This document shows, one piece after another, positions 36,580-46,037 of a DNA stretch of 64,000 nucleotides. Origin of the DNA: Colwellia sp. 75C3 (GTDB taxonomy: Bacteria > Pseudomonadota > Gammaproteobacteria > Enterobacterales > Alteromonadaceae); NCBI RefSeq assembly GCF_002836255.1, contig NZ_PJAU01000060.1, positions 248,001 to 312,000 on the forward strand, in the 5' to 3' direction. The notes beneath the pieces are model-generated. The model worked only from the letters and a program-made list of their open reading frames with translations. It had not been told where the DNA came from and did not search any database. Within the stretch, counting starts at the first letter, position 1. Each line of letters opens with the position of its first letter. A program made the position numbers and the translations under genes.

Positions 36580-37380
36580 GTGAGCTCAGCCATAACACTA
36601 TACTTTCGAATTCTACTAGTTATTTTAATTCTTACTCTTTCTGGATGTTCAACAACTCCGGAAGAAGTAACTCAAGCAGAAACAGCTGAATCACACAATG
36701 TGGGAGACCCAAGAGATCCCTTTGAGGTTATCAATAGGCCATTTTGGACTTTTACTTGGGATTATGTAGACAAATATATTGCTAAGCCCACATCCGAGGT
36801 TTACACAACTTATACTCCACCATTTTTGCGTACAGGGCTATATAATATGGCTTTAAACTTAAATGAGCCTGCGAGTATTATTAATAATGTGCTGCAGCTA
36901 AAGTTTACTGATGCGGCAAAAAGTACTGGCCGATTCGTCCTAAACTCGACTATTGGCTTATTTGGCTTTTATGATCCTGCCAGTGATTTTGATTGGTCAG
37001 GTGAACAAGAAGAGTTTGGTGAAGTATTAGGTTCCTACGGTATTGGCGATGGACCCTATATTGTCATTCCTGGTTTGGGACCAAGTTCGGTCCGAGAAGA
37101 AGTCGGTGATTACGTTGATGGACTCTATTGGCCTATGGTTGTCATTGATTTTTGGCCTAACATCGCACGGTTAAGTATATTAGCCCTAGAGGGAAGGGCA
37201 GCCGTTCGAGATCAGGAGCAGTTAGTTTTTGAATCTGAGGATGCCTATGAATTCATCAAAAATGCATACTTTCAAAATATGAAATATAAACTATATGATG
37301 GCAATCCTCCAATCGTTATCAACGAAGCGGAAGAAGCGGAAATAGATGCATTTCTCGACGAATTTGAAGATATAGACTGA
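36580..37380 (+). CDS. mlaA: MlaA (VacJ) outer-membrane lipid asymmetry lipoprotein
   Basis: MlaA extracts misplaced phospholipid from the outer leaflet and passes it to MlaC. The 266-residue product begins at GTG 36580 with a lipoprotein signal whose lipobox LSGC places the lipidated cysteine at residue 23. The MlaA domain follows: DPFEVINRPFWTFTWDYVDK, NEPASIINNVLQLK, GRFVLNSTIGLFGFYDPAS, GPYIVIPGLGPSSVRE. The other mla genes are elsewhere. It is separated from the motility block by 239 bp. Confidence 0.94.
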   Translation: MSSAITLYFRILLVILILTLSGCSTTPEEVTQAETAESHNVGDPRDPFEVINRPFWTFTWDYVDKYIAKPTSEVYTTYTPPFLRTGLYNMALNLNEPASIINNVLQLKFTDAAKSTGRFVLNSTIGLFGFYDPASDFDWSGEQEEFGEVLGSYGIGDGPYIVIPGLGPSSVREEVGDYVDGLYWPMVVIDFWPNIARLSILALEGRAAVRDQEQLVFESEDAYEFIKNAYFQNMKYKLYDGNPPIVINEAEEAEIDAFLDEFEDID

Positions 37381-37464
37381 TTTTAGAATAAACGAGTACC
37401 TATGCCGATAACTATTTGTTAGAATTGCGGCAATTTTGTATATACACCATATTGGAATAATTAA

Positions 37465-37929
37465 ATGAATATTATTGAAGGTTCGTTTGAAGCAAAAGGT
37501 AAGAAATTTGCCATTGTTGTGTCACGATTTAATCACTTTATCGTTGAAAGTTTACTAGAGGGTGCAGTTGATGCTCTTAAACGTCATGGTAATGTTAATG
37601 ACGAAGATATTACTATCGTTCGAGTACCAGGTGCATATGAACTACCTTTAGCTGCTAAAAAAATTGCAGCAAAAGGCGAGTCCGATGCCATTATCGCTAT
37701 CGGCGCTGTCATACGTGGTGGCACTCCGCACTTTGATTTTGTTGCAGGTGAATGTAATAAAGGTCTAGCACAAGTATGTTTAGACGCTGAAATTCCTGTT
37801 TCATTTGGTGTTATTACTACTGACTCAATCGAACAAGCAATTGAGCGTGCTGGTACTAAAGCCGGTAACAAGGGCGCTGAAGCAGCTCTTGGCGCATTAG
37901 AAATGGTTAATGTTCTAGCTAAAATTTAA
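37465..37929 (+). CDS. ribH: RibH, lumazine synthase
   Basis: RibH makes 6,7-dimethyl-8-ribityllumazine, the penultimate step of riboflavin synthesis. The 154-residue protein shows the substrate-binding FNHFIVESLLEGAVDALKRHG, RVPGAYELPLAAKK, GAVIRGGTPHFDFVAGE (with the catalytic histidine) and FGVITTDSIEQAIERAG. It is the first gene of the conserved ribH-nusB-thiL-pgpA group. Confidence 0.97.
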   Translation: MNIIEGSFEAKGKKFAIVVSRFNHFIVESLLEGAVDALKRHGNVNDEDITIVRVPGAYELPLAAKKIAAKGESDAIIAIGAVIRGGTPHFDFVAGECNKGLAQVCLDAEIPVSFGVITTDSIEQAIERAGTKAGNKGAEAALGALEMVNVLAKI

Positions 37930-37974
37930 TTTTCTGAACTTTATTCCTAAACTTAAGAAAAATGGAAGTATATT

Positions 37975-38391
37975 GTGAAACCTTCACCTAGAAGAAAAGC
38001 CCGTGAACTAGCTGTACAAGCTACTTATTCATGGCAAGTAAGTCAAAACCCAGTAAAAGAGATAGAAGTAAATTTTATTGCAGAGAACAGCAAACGTCGC
38101 TTTGATATTGAATACTTTCAATTATTATTACGTGGTGTAACTGCCAATGTTAGTGAAATAGATGCAGTAATCTCTCCTTATGTAGATCGTCCACTTGATG
38201 ATATTGATCAAGTAGAAAAGGCAATTTTACGTGTCGCAGTATTTGAATTAAAAGACTGTGCAGATGTGCCTTATCGTGTAGTGATTAATGAGGCTATCGA
38301 GTTAGCTAAATTATTTGCAGCAGATGATAGCCATAAATTTGTTAACGGTGTTTTAGACAAAACTGTCAAGTTAATTCGCCCTGAAGAGTAA
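37975..38391 (+). CDS. nusB: NusB, transcription antitermination factor
   Basis: NusB with S10 binds boxA RNA for rRNA antitermination. The 138-residue protein starts at GTG 37975 with PSPRRKARELAVQATYSWQ and contains VEKAILRVAVFELK and PYRVVINEAIELAKLF. Size and context after ribH are standard. Confidence 0.97.
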   Translation: MKPSPRRKARELAVQATYSWQVSQNPVKEIEVNFIAENSKRRFDIEYFQLLLRGVTANVSEIDAVISPYVDRPLDDIDQVEKAILRVAVFELKDCADVPYRVVINEAIELAKLFAADDSHKFVNGVLDKTVKLIRPEE

Positions 38392-38429
38392 CCAACTAAT
38401 ATTTCTATATTAGTTACTAAAGGATTAGC

Positions 38430-39392
38430 ATGAAAGAATTCGAGTTAATTAAGCATTTCTTTACTAAGCAGAAAGTCAAACGCAAAGACGTTGTGCTTGG
38501 TATTGGGGATGACTGTGCTGTTTTAGCACCGATTGTGAATCAAAATATAGTGGTAACAACAGATACATTAGTTGCTGGAGTACACTTTCCATTTGATACT
38601 AGCCCCAGAGCCATAGGCCATAAGGCTGTTGCAGTTAATTTATCTGATATTGCAGCAATGGGTGCTAAGCCAAGTTGGATGTCTTTAGCATTAACGTTAC
38701 CAGATATAGATGAACCTTGGTTAATCGAATTTTGTGAAGGTGTCTTTGAATTATGTGAGTTTTATAATGTAGAACTTATTGGCGGAGATACCACGCAAGG
38801 CCCATTGAGCATAACTATTACTGCTCAAGGATTGACACCTGAAGGCAGTTATTTATCTCGTTCAGGAGCTAAGTCGGGTGATTGGCTTTATGTCACAGGT
38901 GAACTTGGTGATGCCGCTTTAGCTTTGCAGCAAATCACTGGTAGAGTTGATCTTGAACCTCAGTTCATTGAAACTATTAGAAATAAGCTTGATTATCCAA
39001 AGCCAAGAGTATTAGCGGGACAAACACTCCGTGAGTATGCTTCTGCTGCAATTGATCTCTCTGATGGTTTAATTTCTGATTTGGGGCATATATGTCAAGC
39101 CTCGAATGTTGGTGCTAATGTAGTGCTTGATGCTTTACCACTCTCGACAATAATGCGTGATAGTTTACTTGCAGACGATGCTATTACCTTGGCATTATCG
39201 GGTGGTGATGACTATGAATTATTATTTACGGTGTCCGAAGATAACAAAGTAGGTATGGAAACTGCTATGTCTCATGCTGGTACACCGGTAACGTGTATAG
39301 GGCAATTAAATGCGTCTCAGACTATATCAACAACATTAAACAATAAGCCTATTCCAATAAACACTGCAGGTTTTGAGCACTTTACCGAGTAG
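38430..39392 (+). CDS. thiL: ThiL, thiamine monophosphate kinase
   Basis: ThiL converts thiamine monophosphate to the diphosphate cofactor. The 320-residue protein has GIGDDCAVLAP, TTDTLVAGVHF, KAVAVNLSDIAAMGAKP and ELIGGDTTQGPLSITITAQG, the ATP and Mg-binding blocks of the family, and a later AIDLSDGLISDLGHI. No thiamine riboswitch is visible. It sits in the ribH-nusB-thiL-pgpA cluster. Confidence 0.96.
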   Translation: MKEFELIKHFFTKQKVKRKDVVLGIGDDCAVLAPIVNQNIVVTTDTLVAGVHFPFDTSPRAIGHKAVAVNLSDIAAMGAKPSWMSLALTLPDIDEPWLIEFCEGVFELCEFYNVELIGGDTTQGPLSITITAQGLTPEGSYLSRSGAKSGDWLYVTGELGDAALALQQITGRVDLEPQFIETIRNKLDYPKPRVLAGQTLREYASAAIDLSDGLISDLGHICQASNVGANVVLDALPLSTIMRDSLLADDAITLALSGGDDYELLFTVSEDNKVGMETAMSHAGTPVTCIGQLNASQTISTTLNNKPIPINTAGFEHFTE

Positions 39393-39436
39393 CTACTTTA
39401 CCCTTTATTATCACTCACCATTAAGCATTGATTTAT

Positions 39437-39910
39437 ATGTCGGAAAAAAATACACAAGTTAACTTTAACCTTGCTAATCCGATTCAATTTTTAGCGGTAG
39501 GTTTTGGTAGCGGTTTAGCGCCTAAAGCTCCAGGTACCTTTGGTACACTTGCTGCAGTACCTTTATTCTTATTGATGAGTGGCCTGACACCGTTAGTTTA
39601 TGCATTACTCGTTTTACTTGTTTGTATTTCTGGTATTTATATTTGTGGCAAAGCGGCTAGTGATGTGGGTGTACATGATCACGGTGCCATTGTTTGGGAT
39701 GAGTTTGCTGGGTTTTTTATAACTATGTTCATGGTCCCCGTGACTTGGCAGAGTGTATTAGTAGGCTTTATTCTCTTTCGTATTTTTGATATAGCCAAAC
39801 CTTGGCCAATATCAATAGCAGATAAAAAATTAACAGGTGGCTTTGGTATCATGTTTGATGATGTATTAGCCGGTTTATTTGCCCTTATTATAATGCACCT
39901 AATTTTTTAG
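39437..39910 (+). CDS. pgpA: PgpA, phosphatidylglycerophosphatase A
   Basis: PgpA dephosphorylates phosphatidylglycerol phosphate in the inner membrane. The 157-residue product has several membrane helices and the family motifs GSGLAPKAPGTFGTLAAVP, DHGAIVWDEFAGFF and FRIFDIAKPWPISIADKK. I place the start at ATG 39437 (MSEKNTQ); a TTG at 39428 is also in frame. The ribosome binding site is weak, so translational coupling to thiL is possible. Confidence 0.93.
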   Translation: MSEKNTQVNFNLANPIQFLAVGFGSGLAPKAPGTFGTLAAVPLFLLMSGLTPLVYALLVLLVCISGIYICGKAASDVGVHDHGAIVWDEFAGFFITMFMVPVTWQSVLVGFILFRIFDIAKPWPISIADKKLTGGFGIMFDDVLAGLFALIIMHLIF

Positions 39911-40231
39911 TATTAGCTTCTGTTTACTTCCTGATTAGTGCCGTTTCGCTTCTTTCATAAAAAGAATATTTGTAATTAGTTATTAATTACCTTTTTCTTC
40001 ATTTTCTTACTTTAGATCAATAGTAATTTCTCAAGTTTTGCGCTATTTTTAATGCTAGGTGATAGGTGACGCTTCTTAATAGGTCGTTGCGAGTATTTTA
40101 TAAATATTTTTCACGCCGACTTGTTTTAGCAAAACTTGCCCTCAGGTCTATTATTAAGTGACACATTGTTATTTAGATAAAATGTCACTTAGGTAAATTA
40201 GTCTTCAAGTAATAGTAAAAAAGGAATACCT
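39911..40231 (+). other. Intergenic region pgpA-hpf
   Basis: No coding frame is visible in these 321 bp. It ends with an inverted repeat, AAGTGACA (40156-40163) and TGTCACTT (40183-40190), 40 bp before hpf. The spacer between the arms is very AT-rich and could hold a -10 element. The symmetry suggests an operator or a 5' hairpin; nothing more specific can be said. Confidence 0.5.
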
Positions 40232-40588
40232 ATGAAAATAAATCTTTCTGGTCATCACGTAGAAGTAAATGATTCAATCAAAGAGCATATCGAAGAAAAA
40301 TTCTCTAAAATAGCTAGCCATTTTCCAACACTGATCGCCTTAGATGTAATTATTTCTAAAGAACACCATAAGCATCAAGTTGAATTAACTACAAATTATG
40401 AAGGTGGCCGTATTTCTGCCACAGGTACTAATGAAGTTATGTATCCCGCCATTGCTAGTGCAGCTAAAAAGTTAGATGCTGCATTGAAACATAGAAAGGG
40501 CCAATTAAAAGCCAACTTGCATGAAAAACCAGATGCTACTACACCTGAAATAGCCCATGAGAAAGTTCAAGAGATGAACTTAGCTTAA
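40232..40588 (+). CDS. hpf: Short ribosome hibernation factor (HPF/RaiA family)
   Basis: The 118-residue product binds the decoding region of idle 30S subunits and holds ribosomes inactive in stationary phase. It shows the S30AE fold pattern: MKINLSGHHVEVNDSIKEHI, EKFSKIASHFP, ALDVIISKEHHKHQVELT, and a helix with AIASAAKKLDAALKHRKGQL. It lacks the C-terminal dimerisation domain of long HPF. The ptsN and rpoN genes that often flank hpf are not here. Whether it acts as HPF or RaiA cannot be settled. Confidence 0.92.
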   Translation: MKINLSGHHVEVNDSIKEHIEEKFSKIASHFPTLIALDVIISKEHHKHQVELTTNYEGGRISATGTNEVMYPAIASAAKKLDAALKHRKGQLKANLHEKPDATTPEIAHEKVQEMNLA

Positions 40589-40606
40589 ATTTAAAAGGTG
40601 TAAATA

Positions 40607-40645
40607 TAAAAAAGCTGTTGAACTTTGTTCACAGCTTTTTTTTTT
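40607..40645 (+). terminator. Intrinsic terminator after hpf
   Basis: An AAGCTGT-TGAAC / GTTCACAGCTT stem with one bulged T and a TTT loop is followed by a run of about ten T. The long frame of the next gene begins inside this hairpin, which shows that its true start is further down. Confidence 0.9.
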
Positions 40646-40758
40646 GCAAAATTTGTCCTTTTATCTATTTAGTACAAATAATTACTGCATTGAAAACTCT
40701 GTGTGTAATAATCGCTGTAATTAATAATAAAAGCATTAACCTCACAAGGAATAATTTG

Positions 40759-42009
40759 ATGCTCAAGCACTTTTTAAGACAATCGAGTAGATCTAACTTA
40801 ACAACCAATAAACTTGTATTATTTGGCCTTTTATCTCTCACACTTTCAGCTTGTAGTAAGGAAGAGGTTAAAGTTAAAGCGCCTGCACCAGCTGTTTCTG
40901 TGTACTCAATAACTTCACAGCCTATCGGCGGTTATCGTGAGTTTGTCGCGCGTACCGAAGCCTATAAAGAGGCTGATTTACGAGCTCGTGTCGAAGGTGA
41001 GTTAATTGAACGTCACTTTAAAGAAGGCAGTAATGTCGAAAAGGGCCAAGTATTATTGAGAATCGAGCCTGCTGCATACGAGGCTGCTTTATCAGCTGCA
41101 AAAGCTGACTTAAGCTCTCGAGTATCAGGGGAAGAAAATGCGAAGCGTAATTTAAAGCGAGCTAATGATCTGATTGATGATGGATATATTTCTCAATCTG
41201 ACTTTGATCGGTTAACTACGGAAGAGTCACAAGCTAAATCAGCAGTGAAGTCTGCAGAAGCTGCTCTTGAAAAAGCTGAACTCGACTTAAGTTATACCAC
41301 TATTACGGCACCGTTTACGGGGCGTATTGGTAAAGTGAATTACAATGTTGGCAATCTTGTTGGTCCAACAAGTAACTCTTTAGCTACGCTTATTATAAGT
41401 AATCCTATTTTTGTTAGTTTCCAAGTAGAAGAAAGTTTTTATATTTCCTATTTACAAAGTCATCAAGGTGCAAGAACAGCTAATGATGCAGAGGTTGATC
41501 TTTCATTACGCCTACCAAATAATTCTGAATACCCTGAAAAAGGAAAGTTAGACTTTGCTGATACCAAAATTGCAGAAGGTATGGGTACTGTAGAGTTAAG
41601 AACTGTCTTCCCTAATCCTAATCATATTATTTTACCTGGTCTTTTTGTCACCTTAATTGTAGAAAGCCAAAATAAAGAAGAAATGGCTTTGATTCCTCAA
41701 GCCGCTGTTCAAGAAAGTCAGCAAGGAAAATTTGTGTTGATTGTTGATGAAAATAACAAGGTGAAACAACGCCACGTTGTACTTGGCCGAAGAATAAATG
41801 CAATGTGGGTTGCTGAAAAAGGCGTTGCTATTGGTGAGAAGGTTATTGTTGAAGGCTTACAAAAAGTCCGTTCTGGTGTTGAAGTTAGAGGTGTTGATAA
41901 ACATGTTGACCCTATTATTGGAACAATATCTGATCTTGATAATAAATCCGTTGACTCTTCAAAAGTAAATGAACCAAATATTAGCCCTAGTGCTACCACT
42001 GATAACTAA
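40759..42009 (+). CDS. RND efflux pump periplasmic adaptor lipoprotein
   Basis: This membrane fusion protein links an RND pump to an outer-membrane channel. I choose ATG 40759 because it has AAGGA upstream and yields a lipoprotein signal (LLSLTLSAC, lipidated C32). The 416-residue protein shows the AcrA/MexA layout: lipoyl domain with RARVEGELIERHFKEGSNVE, a coiled-coil hairpin (about 100-180), TTITAPFTGRIGKVNYNVGN, and beta-barrel domains. It is 14 bp before the pump gene. No outer-membrane partner or regulator gene is next to it. Confidence 0.94.
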   Translation: MLKHFLRQSSRSNLTTNKLVLFGLLSLTLSACSKEEVKVKAPAPAVSVYSITSQPIGGYREFVARTEAYKEADLRARVEGELIERHFKEGSNVEKGQVLLRIEPAAYEAALSAAKADLSSRVSGEENAKRNLKRANDLIDDGYISQSDFDRLTTEESQAKSAVKSAEAALEKAELDLSYTTITAPFTGRIGKVNYNVGNLVGPTSNSLATLIISNPIFVSFQVEESFYISYLQSHQGARTANDAEVDLSLRLPNNSEYPEKGKLDFADTKIAEGMGTVELRTVFPNPNHIILPGLFVTLIVESQNKEEMALIPQAAVQESQQGKFVLIVDENNKVKQRHVVLGRRINAMWVAEKGVAIGEKVIVEGLQKVRSGVEVRGVDKHVDPIIGTISDLDNKSVDSSKVNEPNISPSATTDN

Positions 42010-42023
42010 ACAAGGACGATTTT

Positions 42024-45000
42024 ATGATCAGTAAAACTTTTATCAATCGGCCTAAATTTGCGTTTGTAATATCTATTGTTATTACACTGGCTGGCTTAAT
42101 TGCCATGAGCGTATTACCTGTAAACATGTATCCTGAAATCACGCCTCCTCAGGTTCAAATTTCAGCTGTCTACCCAGGAGCGAGTGCTCAAGTTGTAGAA
42201 GAGTCGGTTATCAGACCCATTGAAGAACAAATCAATGGTGTAGAAGATATGATGTATATTGAATCTTCTGCTTCCAACAATGGTAGTGCTGTTATAACTG
42301 TATTTTTCAAAGTTGGTACCGATGGCGATATTGCACAAGTTAATGTGCAAAATAGGGTAGCACTAGCAACGAGTTCATTACCCTCAGAAGTAACTCGCCA
42401 AGGTGTTTCGGTTAAGAAAAAATCAAGCTCTATGTTATTAGGTATTAACTTATTCTCTGAACAGGAAAGTATCAATCAGCTGTTTTTAAGTAACTATGCT
42501 ACTAACTATTTAACTGAACCTTTAGGGCGTATCAAAGGTGTCGCTTCAGCAGAAGTTATGGGTGAAATGACCTATAGCATGCGCGCATGGCTAAACCCTG
42601 AACGTATGGCATCACTTAGTATTACTGTTACTGAAGTGCAGCAGGCATTACAAGAGCAAAATATGATTGTTGCTGCGGGTAAATTAGGTGCAAGCCCAAC
42701 GTTACCTAACCAGCAATTTGAGTACTCTATTCAAGCAAAAGGTCGGTTACAAACCCCGGAAGAATTCGGTCAAACTATCATTAGATCTCAACGTAATGGT
42801 AACTTTATTCGTTTAAATGATATTGCTCGTTTAGAACTTGGTGCTGAAGATTATTCAACACAAGCAAGGTTGAATGGTAAAGAAACGGCCTTCCTGGTTA
42901 TTTATCAATTACCTGACGCTAACGCTACAGAAGTTGCTTCTTTGGTCAAAGCTGAAATGGAAAAACTTTCTCAGCGTTTTCCTGATGGTTTAGAGTACGT
43001 AATTCCTTACGATACTACTGAATTTATTGATCGCTCAATTGAAGAAGTAATGATTACTTTATTTCAAGCCATTGTCTTAGTAATCTTAGTTGTCTTTCTA
43101 TTCCTGCAAAATTGGCGCGCGACTATTATTCCAACCCTAGCTATTCCCGTATCACTTGTGGGAACTTTTGCTTTTATGGTCTTGATGGGATATTCAATTA
43201 ACACAGTTACCTTATTTGGTTTGGTTCTCGCCATTGGTATTGTTGTTGATGATGCAATTATCGTTATTGAAAATGTTGAACGTATATTAAAAGAAGAACA
43301 ACTACCGATTAAAGAAGCGGTAACTAAAGCAATGGAGCAAGTTTCAGGCCCTATTATTGCGACTACTTTGGTACTACTTGCCGTATTTGTTCCTGTTGCT
43401 TTTATGCCTGGTATTACCGGTGAATTGTACAAACAATTCTCTGTTACTATTTCTTTTGCGGTACTAATTTCTTCATTAAATGCGTTAACATTAAGTCCTG
43501 CGTTATGTACTGTATTGTTAAGTGCAGAGAAAATGAAACCAATTAAGTGGTTGTTGCCATTTGAACGTCTTATTATTAAGGTTACCGGCGGCTATACTAG
43601 TACTGTTGGCTTTATGCTTAAGCGACTTACCCGAGTCGGACTTTTCGTTGGTTTGATTTTTATTGCTGCAGGTTGGTTAACAACGGCTGTTCCAACGGCA
43701 TTTTTACCTGCGGAAGATCAAGGTTACCTATTTGTTGATGTTCAGTTACCTGATGCCGCTTCAAGTAACCGTGCGCAAGCTGTTTTGGATAAGATCACTC
43801 CTATCATTTTAAATGATGCGGCTGTTGATGACATTATCACTGTATCAGGCTTTTCATTGCTTGGTGGTGCGGGCTCAAATAATGGTCTTGCTATTATTCT
43901 TCTTAAGGATTGGGAAGAACGTACTTCACCAGAGCTGGGTTTAAAACAAGTGATTCCTCGTTTAATGGGTCAGTTATGGACGATGCCAGATGCACAAATA
44001 ATGGTATTTAATCCGCCTCCTATCCCTGGTTTAGGCAATAGCTCAGGTTTCGATTTTAAATTACAAGATAGTGAAGGACGCGACCCAGCTGAGTTAGCAC
44101 AGGTTATGAACGGCCTTATTTATGAAGCTAATCAGCGACCTGAATTATCACGTGTATTTAGTACTTATCGAGCGAATGTACCGCAGTACTTTTTAGAGGT
44201 AGATCGTAATAAGGCTAAAGCACAAGGTGTCGCTTTGTCGGATATCTTCTCTACTTTACAAGCACAGTTAGGCTCTCTATATATTAATGATTTCAGTCAA
44301 TTTGGTCGTACTTACCGTGTGACGATTCAGGCAGAAAGCAAATATAGAAAGGACCCAACAGATCTTCGTTACTATTTCGTTCGAAATAAAGATGATGAGA
44401 TGGTGCCATTAACTACATTGGCAACGCTTAAGCCAATTCTTGGACCAACGACGATAAGTCACTTTAATTTATACCGTAGTGCTAGCATTACAGGTAATGC
44501 TTCTCCTGGGTATTCTTCAGGAGAATCTATTGCTGTAATGGAAGAGTTAGCAAGTACATTACCTCAAGGGTATATTTATGAGTGGTCAGGACAGTCTAAA
44601 CAAGAATTAGAAGCGGGTAACTTAGCACCGATTTTGTTTGGCTTAGCAATTCTTTTCGTATATTTGTTTCTTGTTGCACAGTATGAAAGTTGGACTATTC
44701 CATTTTCGGTCATTGCGGCGGTACCTTTAGCCTTGTTTGGCGCGATGTTAGCGCTGTACACCGTTGGTATGGCTAATAATATTTATGCGCAAGTGGGCTT
44801 AGTGCTACTAATTGGTCTCTCCACTAAAACTGCCATTTTGATTGTTGAATTTGCAATGGAGCAAAGGGCTGCAGGAGAAACGATAATGGATGCAGCACTG
44901 AATGCCGCTAAAATGCGATTTCGTGCGGTATTGATGACAGCATTTTCGTTTATATTAGGTGTGTTACCGCTTGTTTTTGCAACTGGAGCAGGTGCGGGAA

Positions 45001-45137
45001 GTCGTGTTTCTCTTGGCATCACGGTGCTAGCAGGTATGATTGCAGCAACACTGTTTGGTACTTTGCTTGTGCCTTACTTCTACCTCTTAATCCAGCGTAT
45101 GCGAGAAAAGATTAAAGGTGAATCAGACGTAACATAA
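42024..45137 (+). CDS. RND (HAE1-family) efflux transporter
   Basis: The 1037-residue inner-membrane antiporter resembles AcrB/MexB. It starts MISKTFINRPKFAFVISIVI, has PEITPPQVQISAVYPGASA near the N-terminus, and carries the TM4 proton-relay pair in LAIGIVVDDAIIVIENVER. It has the 12-helix, two-large-loop pattern and the C-terminal GLSTKTAILIVEFAMEQ. The substrate cannot be told from sequence, but the family exports hydrophobic and amphiphilic compounds. It forms a two-gene operon with the adaptor and ends at a strong terminator. Confidence 0.95.
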   Translation: MISKTFINRPKFAFVISIVITLAGLIAMSVLPVNMYPEITPPQVQISAVYPGASAQVVEESVIRPIEEQINGVEDMMYIESSASNNGSAVITVFFKVGTDGDIAQVNVQNRVALATSSLPSEVTRQGVSVKKKSSSMLLGINLFSEQESINQLFLSNYATNYLTEPLGRIKGVASAEVMGEMTYSMRAWLNPERMASLSITVTEVQQALQEQNMIVAAGKLGASPTLPNQQFEYSIQAKGRLQTPEEFGQTIIRSQRNGNFIRLNDIARLELGAEDYSTQARLNGKETAFLVIYQLPDANATEVASLVKAEMEKLSQRFPDGLEYVIPYDTTEFIDRSIEEVMITLFQAIVLVILVVFLFLQNWRATIIPTLAIPVSLVGTFAFMVLMGYSINTVTLFGLVLAIGIVVDDAIIVIENVERILKEEQLPIKEAVTKAMEQVSGPIIATTLVLLAVFVPVAFMPGITGELYKQFSVTISFAVLISSLNALTLSPALCTVLLSAEKMKPIKWLLPFERLIIKVTGGYTSTVGFMLKRLTRVGLFVGLIFIAAGWLTTAVPTAFLPAEDQGYLFVDVQLPDAASSNRAQAVLDKITPIILNDAAVDDIITVSGFSLLGGAGSNNGLAIILLKDWEERTSPELGLKQVIPRLMGQLWTMPDAQIMVFNPPPIPGLGNSSGFDFKLQDSEGRDPAELAQVMNGLIYEANQRPELSRVFSTYRANVPQYFLEVDRNKAKAQGVALSDIFSTLQAQLGSLYINDFSQFGRTYRVTIQAESKYRKDPTDLRYYFVRNKDDEMVPLTTLATLKPILGPTTISHFNLYRSASITGNASPGYSSGESIAVMEELASTLPQGYIYEWSGQSKQELEAGNLAPILFGLAILFVYLFLVAQYESWTIPFSVIAAVPLALFGAMLALYTVGMANNIYAQVGLVLLIGLSTKTAILIVEFAMEQRAAGETIMDAALNAAKMRFRAVLMTAFSFILGVLPLVFATGAGAGSRVSLGITVLAGMIAATLFGTLLVPYFYLLIQRMREKIKGESDVT

Positions 45138-45160
45138 GTTTTACTAGCTTATAGAACAGA

Positions 45161-45187
45161 AAAAGGGCACTCATTGAGTGCCCTTTT
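45161..45187 (+). terminator. Intrinsic terminator after the RND operon
   Basis: GGGCACTCA and TGAGTGCCC form a nearly loop-less stem flanked by A and T runs, so it may work in both directions between the pump gene and the convergent DUF2986 gene. Confidence 0.92.
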
Positions 45188-45239
45188 TTATTAATTTATC
45201 GGTAACATATACCTGCAACTATGACATGTAACTTAAGAG

Positions 45240-45392
45240 TTACTCTTGCTCTTGCGTATTCTCTGCTTCTTCAGCAATTTTTGCTCTTTCTGCTTTAGAT
45301 ACATATTTAGGTTTGTTACTCGTTTGTAGCTTTAAGTTAGCTTTTTTAACTTTCTTTTTCAAAATATCGTTCATCTTCTTTTTTCTATTCAT
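45240..45392 (-). CDS. DUF2986 small basic protein
   Basis: This 50-residue frame reads MNRKKKMNDILKKKVKKANL and continues with LQTSNKPKYVSKAERAKIAEE before an acidic Gln/Glu tail. It matches the DUF2986 family of marine gammaproteobacteria, which has the same Lys-rich start and KPKY-SKAERA core. The function is unknown. The charge pattern would suit nucleic acid binding, which is only a guess. The minus-strand gene converges on the RND pump gene. Confidence 0.75.
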   Translation of the reverse strand: MNRKKKMNDILKKKVKKANLKLQTSNKPKYVSKAERAKIAEEAENTQEQE

Positions 45393-45466
45393 TTTTTTAT
45401 CTCAACATCTAAACTAAAATTATTTTGACTATCTGGTATTAAGTACTTGCTACTAAGTGCATGGCT

Positions 45467-45889
45467 CTAAAAAATAAAGACCAAAAACATCAAAGGCACA
45501 TACGGGTATACCACCGTTGGCTTTAACGAATTACTAATATATTCTGCAATAAGCGCCTTTACAGCGGGACGGTTTGTTTGAAATTGCTTATAGACTAAGT
45601 AGGGTTTCATTGACTCGTCTGTTTGCTCTGCTTCATTAAGGTCTAATTTACCCTCTATCTCTATTATCGCATTTACTGTTCTCTGCTGATAGGTTTTCCA
45701 AATACCTTCTTGTAACCAGAGCGTTGCTAATAATAGTGTAACAATACTCGTGACTGAAAATGCTAAGGCAAACAAAGTGATAGCGACCGCCACAAGTTTG
45801 ATTATTAAGGCATAACTTTCATAATTCTCATGATTGTTATGCAAAGTTTGCCATTGCTCTACTAATAACTGTTTTGAAACTGTTGTCAT
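45467..45889 (-). CDS. Hypothetical membrane protein, 140 residues
   Basis: The product has a soluble N-terminal 25 residues, two close membrane helices (about 27-61: ALIIKLVAVAITLFALAFSV and IVTLLLATLWLQ), then a polar domain (VNAIIEIEGKLDLNEAEQ, YLVYKQFQTNRPAVKALIAE) and a hydrophobic C-terminus (YVPLMFLVFIF). I do not recognise the family. It lies on the minus strand, divergent from dbpA with 148 bp between, and in the same direction as the DUF2986 gene downstream. Confidence 0.75.
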   Translation of the reverse strand: MTTVSKQLLVEQWQTLHNNHENYESYALIIKLVAVAITLFALAFSVTSIVTLLLATLWLQEGIWKTYQQRTVNAIIEIEGKLDLNEAEQTDESMKPYLVYKQFQTNRPAVKALIAEYISNSLKPTVVYPYVPLMFLVFIF

Positions 45890-46037
45890 AGGTTGAATAT
45901 ACTGGGGTTGTACAAAAATTACTGTTATTATGCGCGCATTATCTATCTCATGAAAGTTTTCTTATCTTTGTATTGATAGCTTTCTTATTTTTTGGCTTAG
46001 TTTTTGACTAAGCCGCTTTAAACCAGAGGCGTATATT

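Noticed and set aside
37402..37409. GCCGATAA before ribH, a possible sigma-28 -10 element
   Set aside because: No TAAA at the required 15-base distance, and ribH is a housekeeping gene.
40618..40758. Upstream extension of the efflux adaptor gene
   Set aside because: It begins inside the hpf terminator and lacks a ribosome binding site; the ATG at 40759 gives a proper lipoprotein signal.
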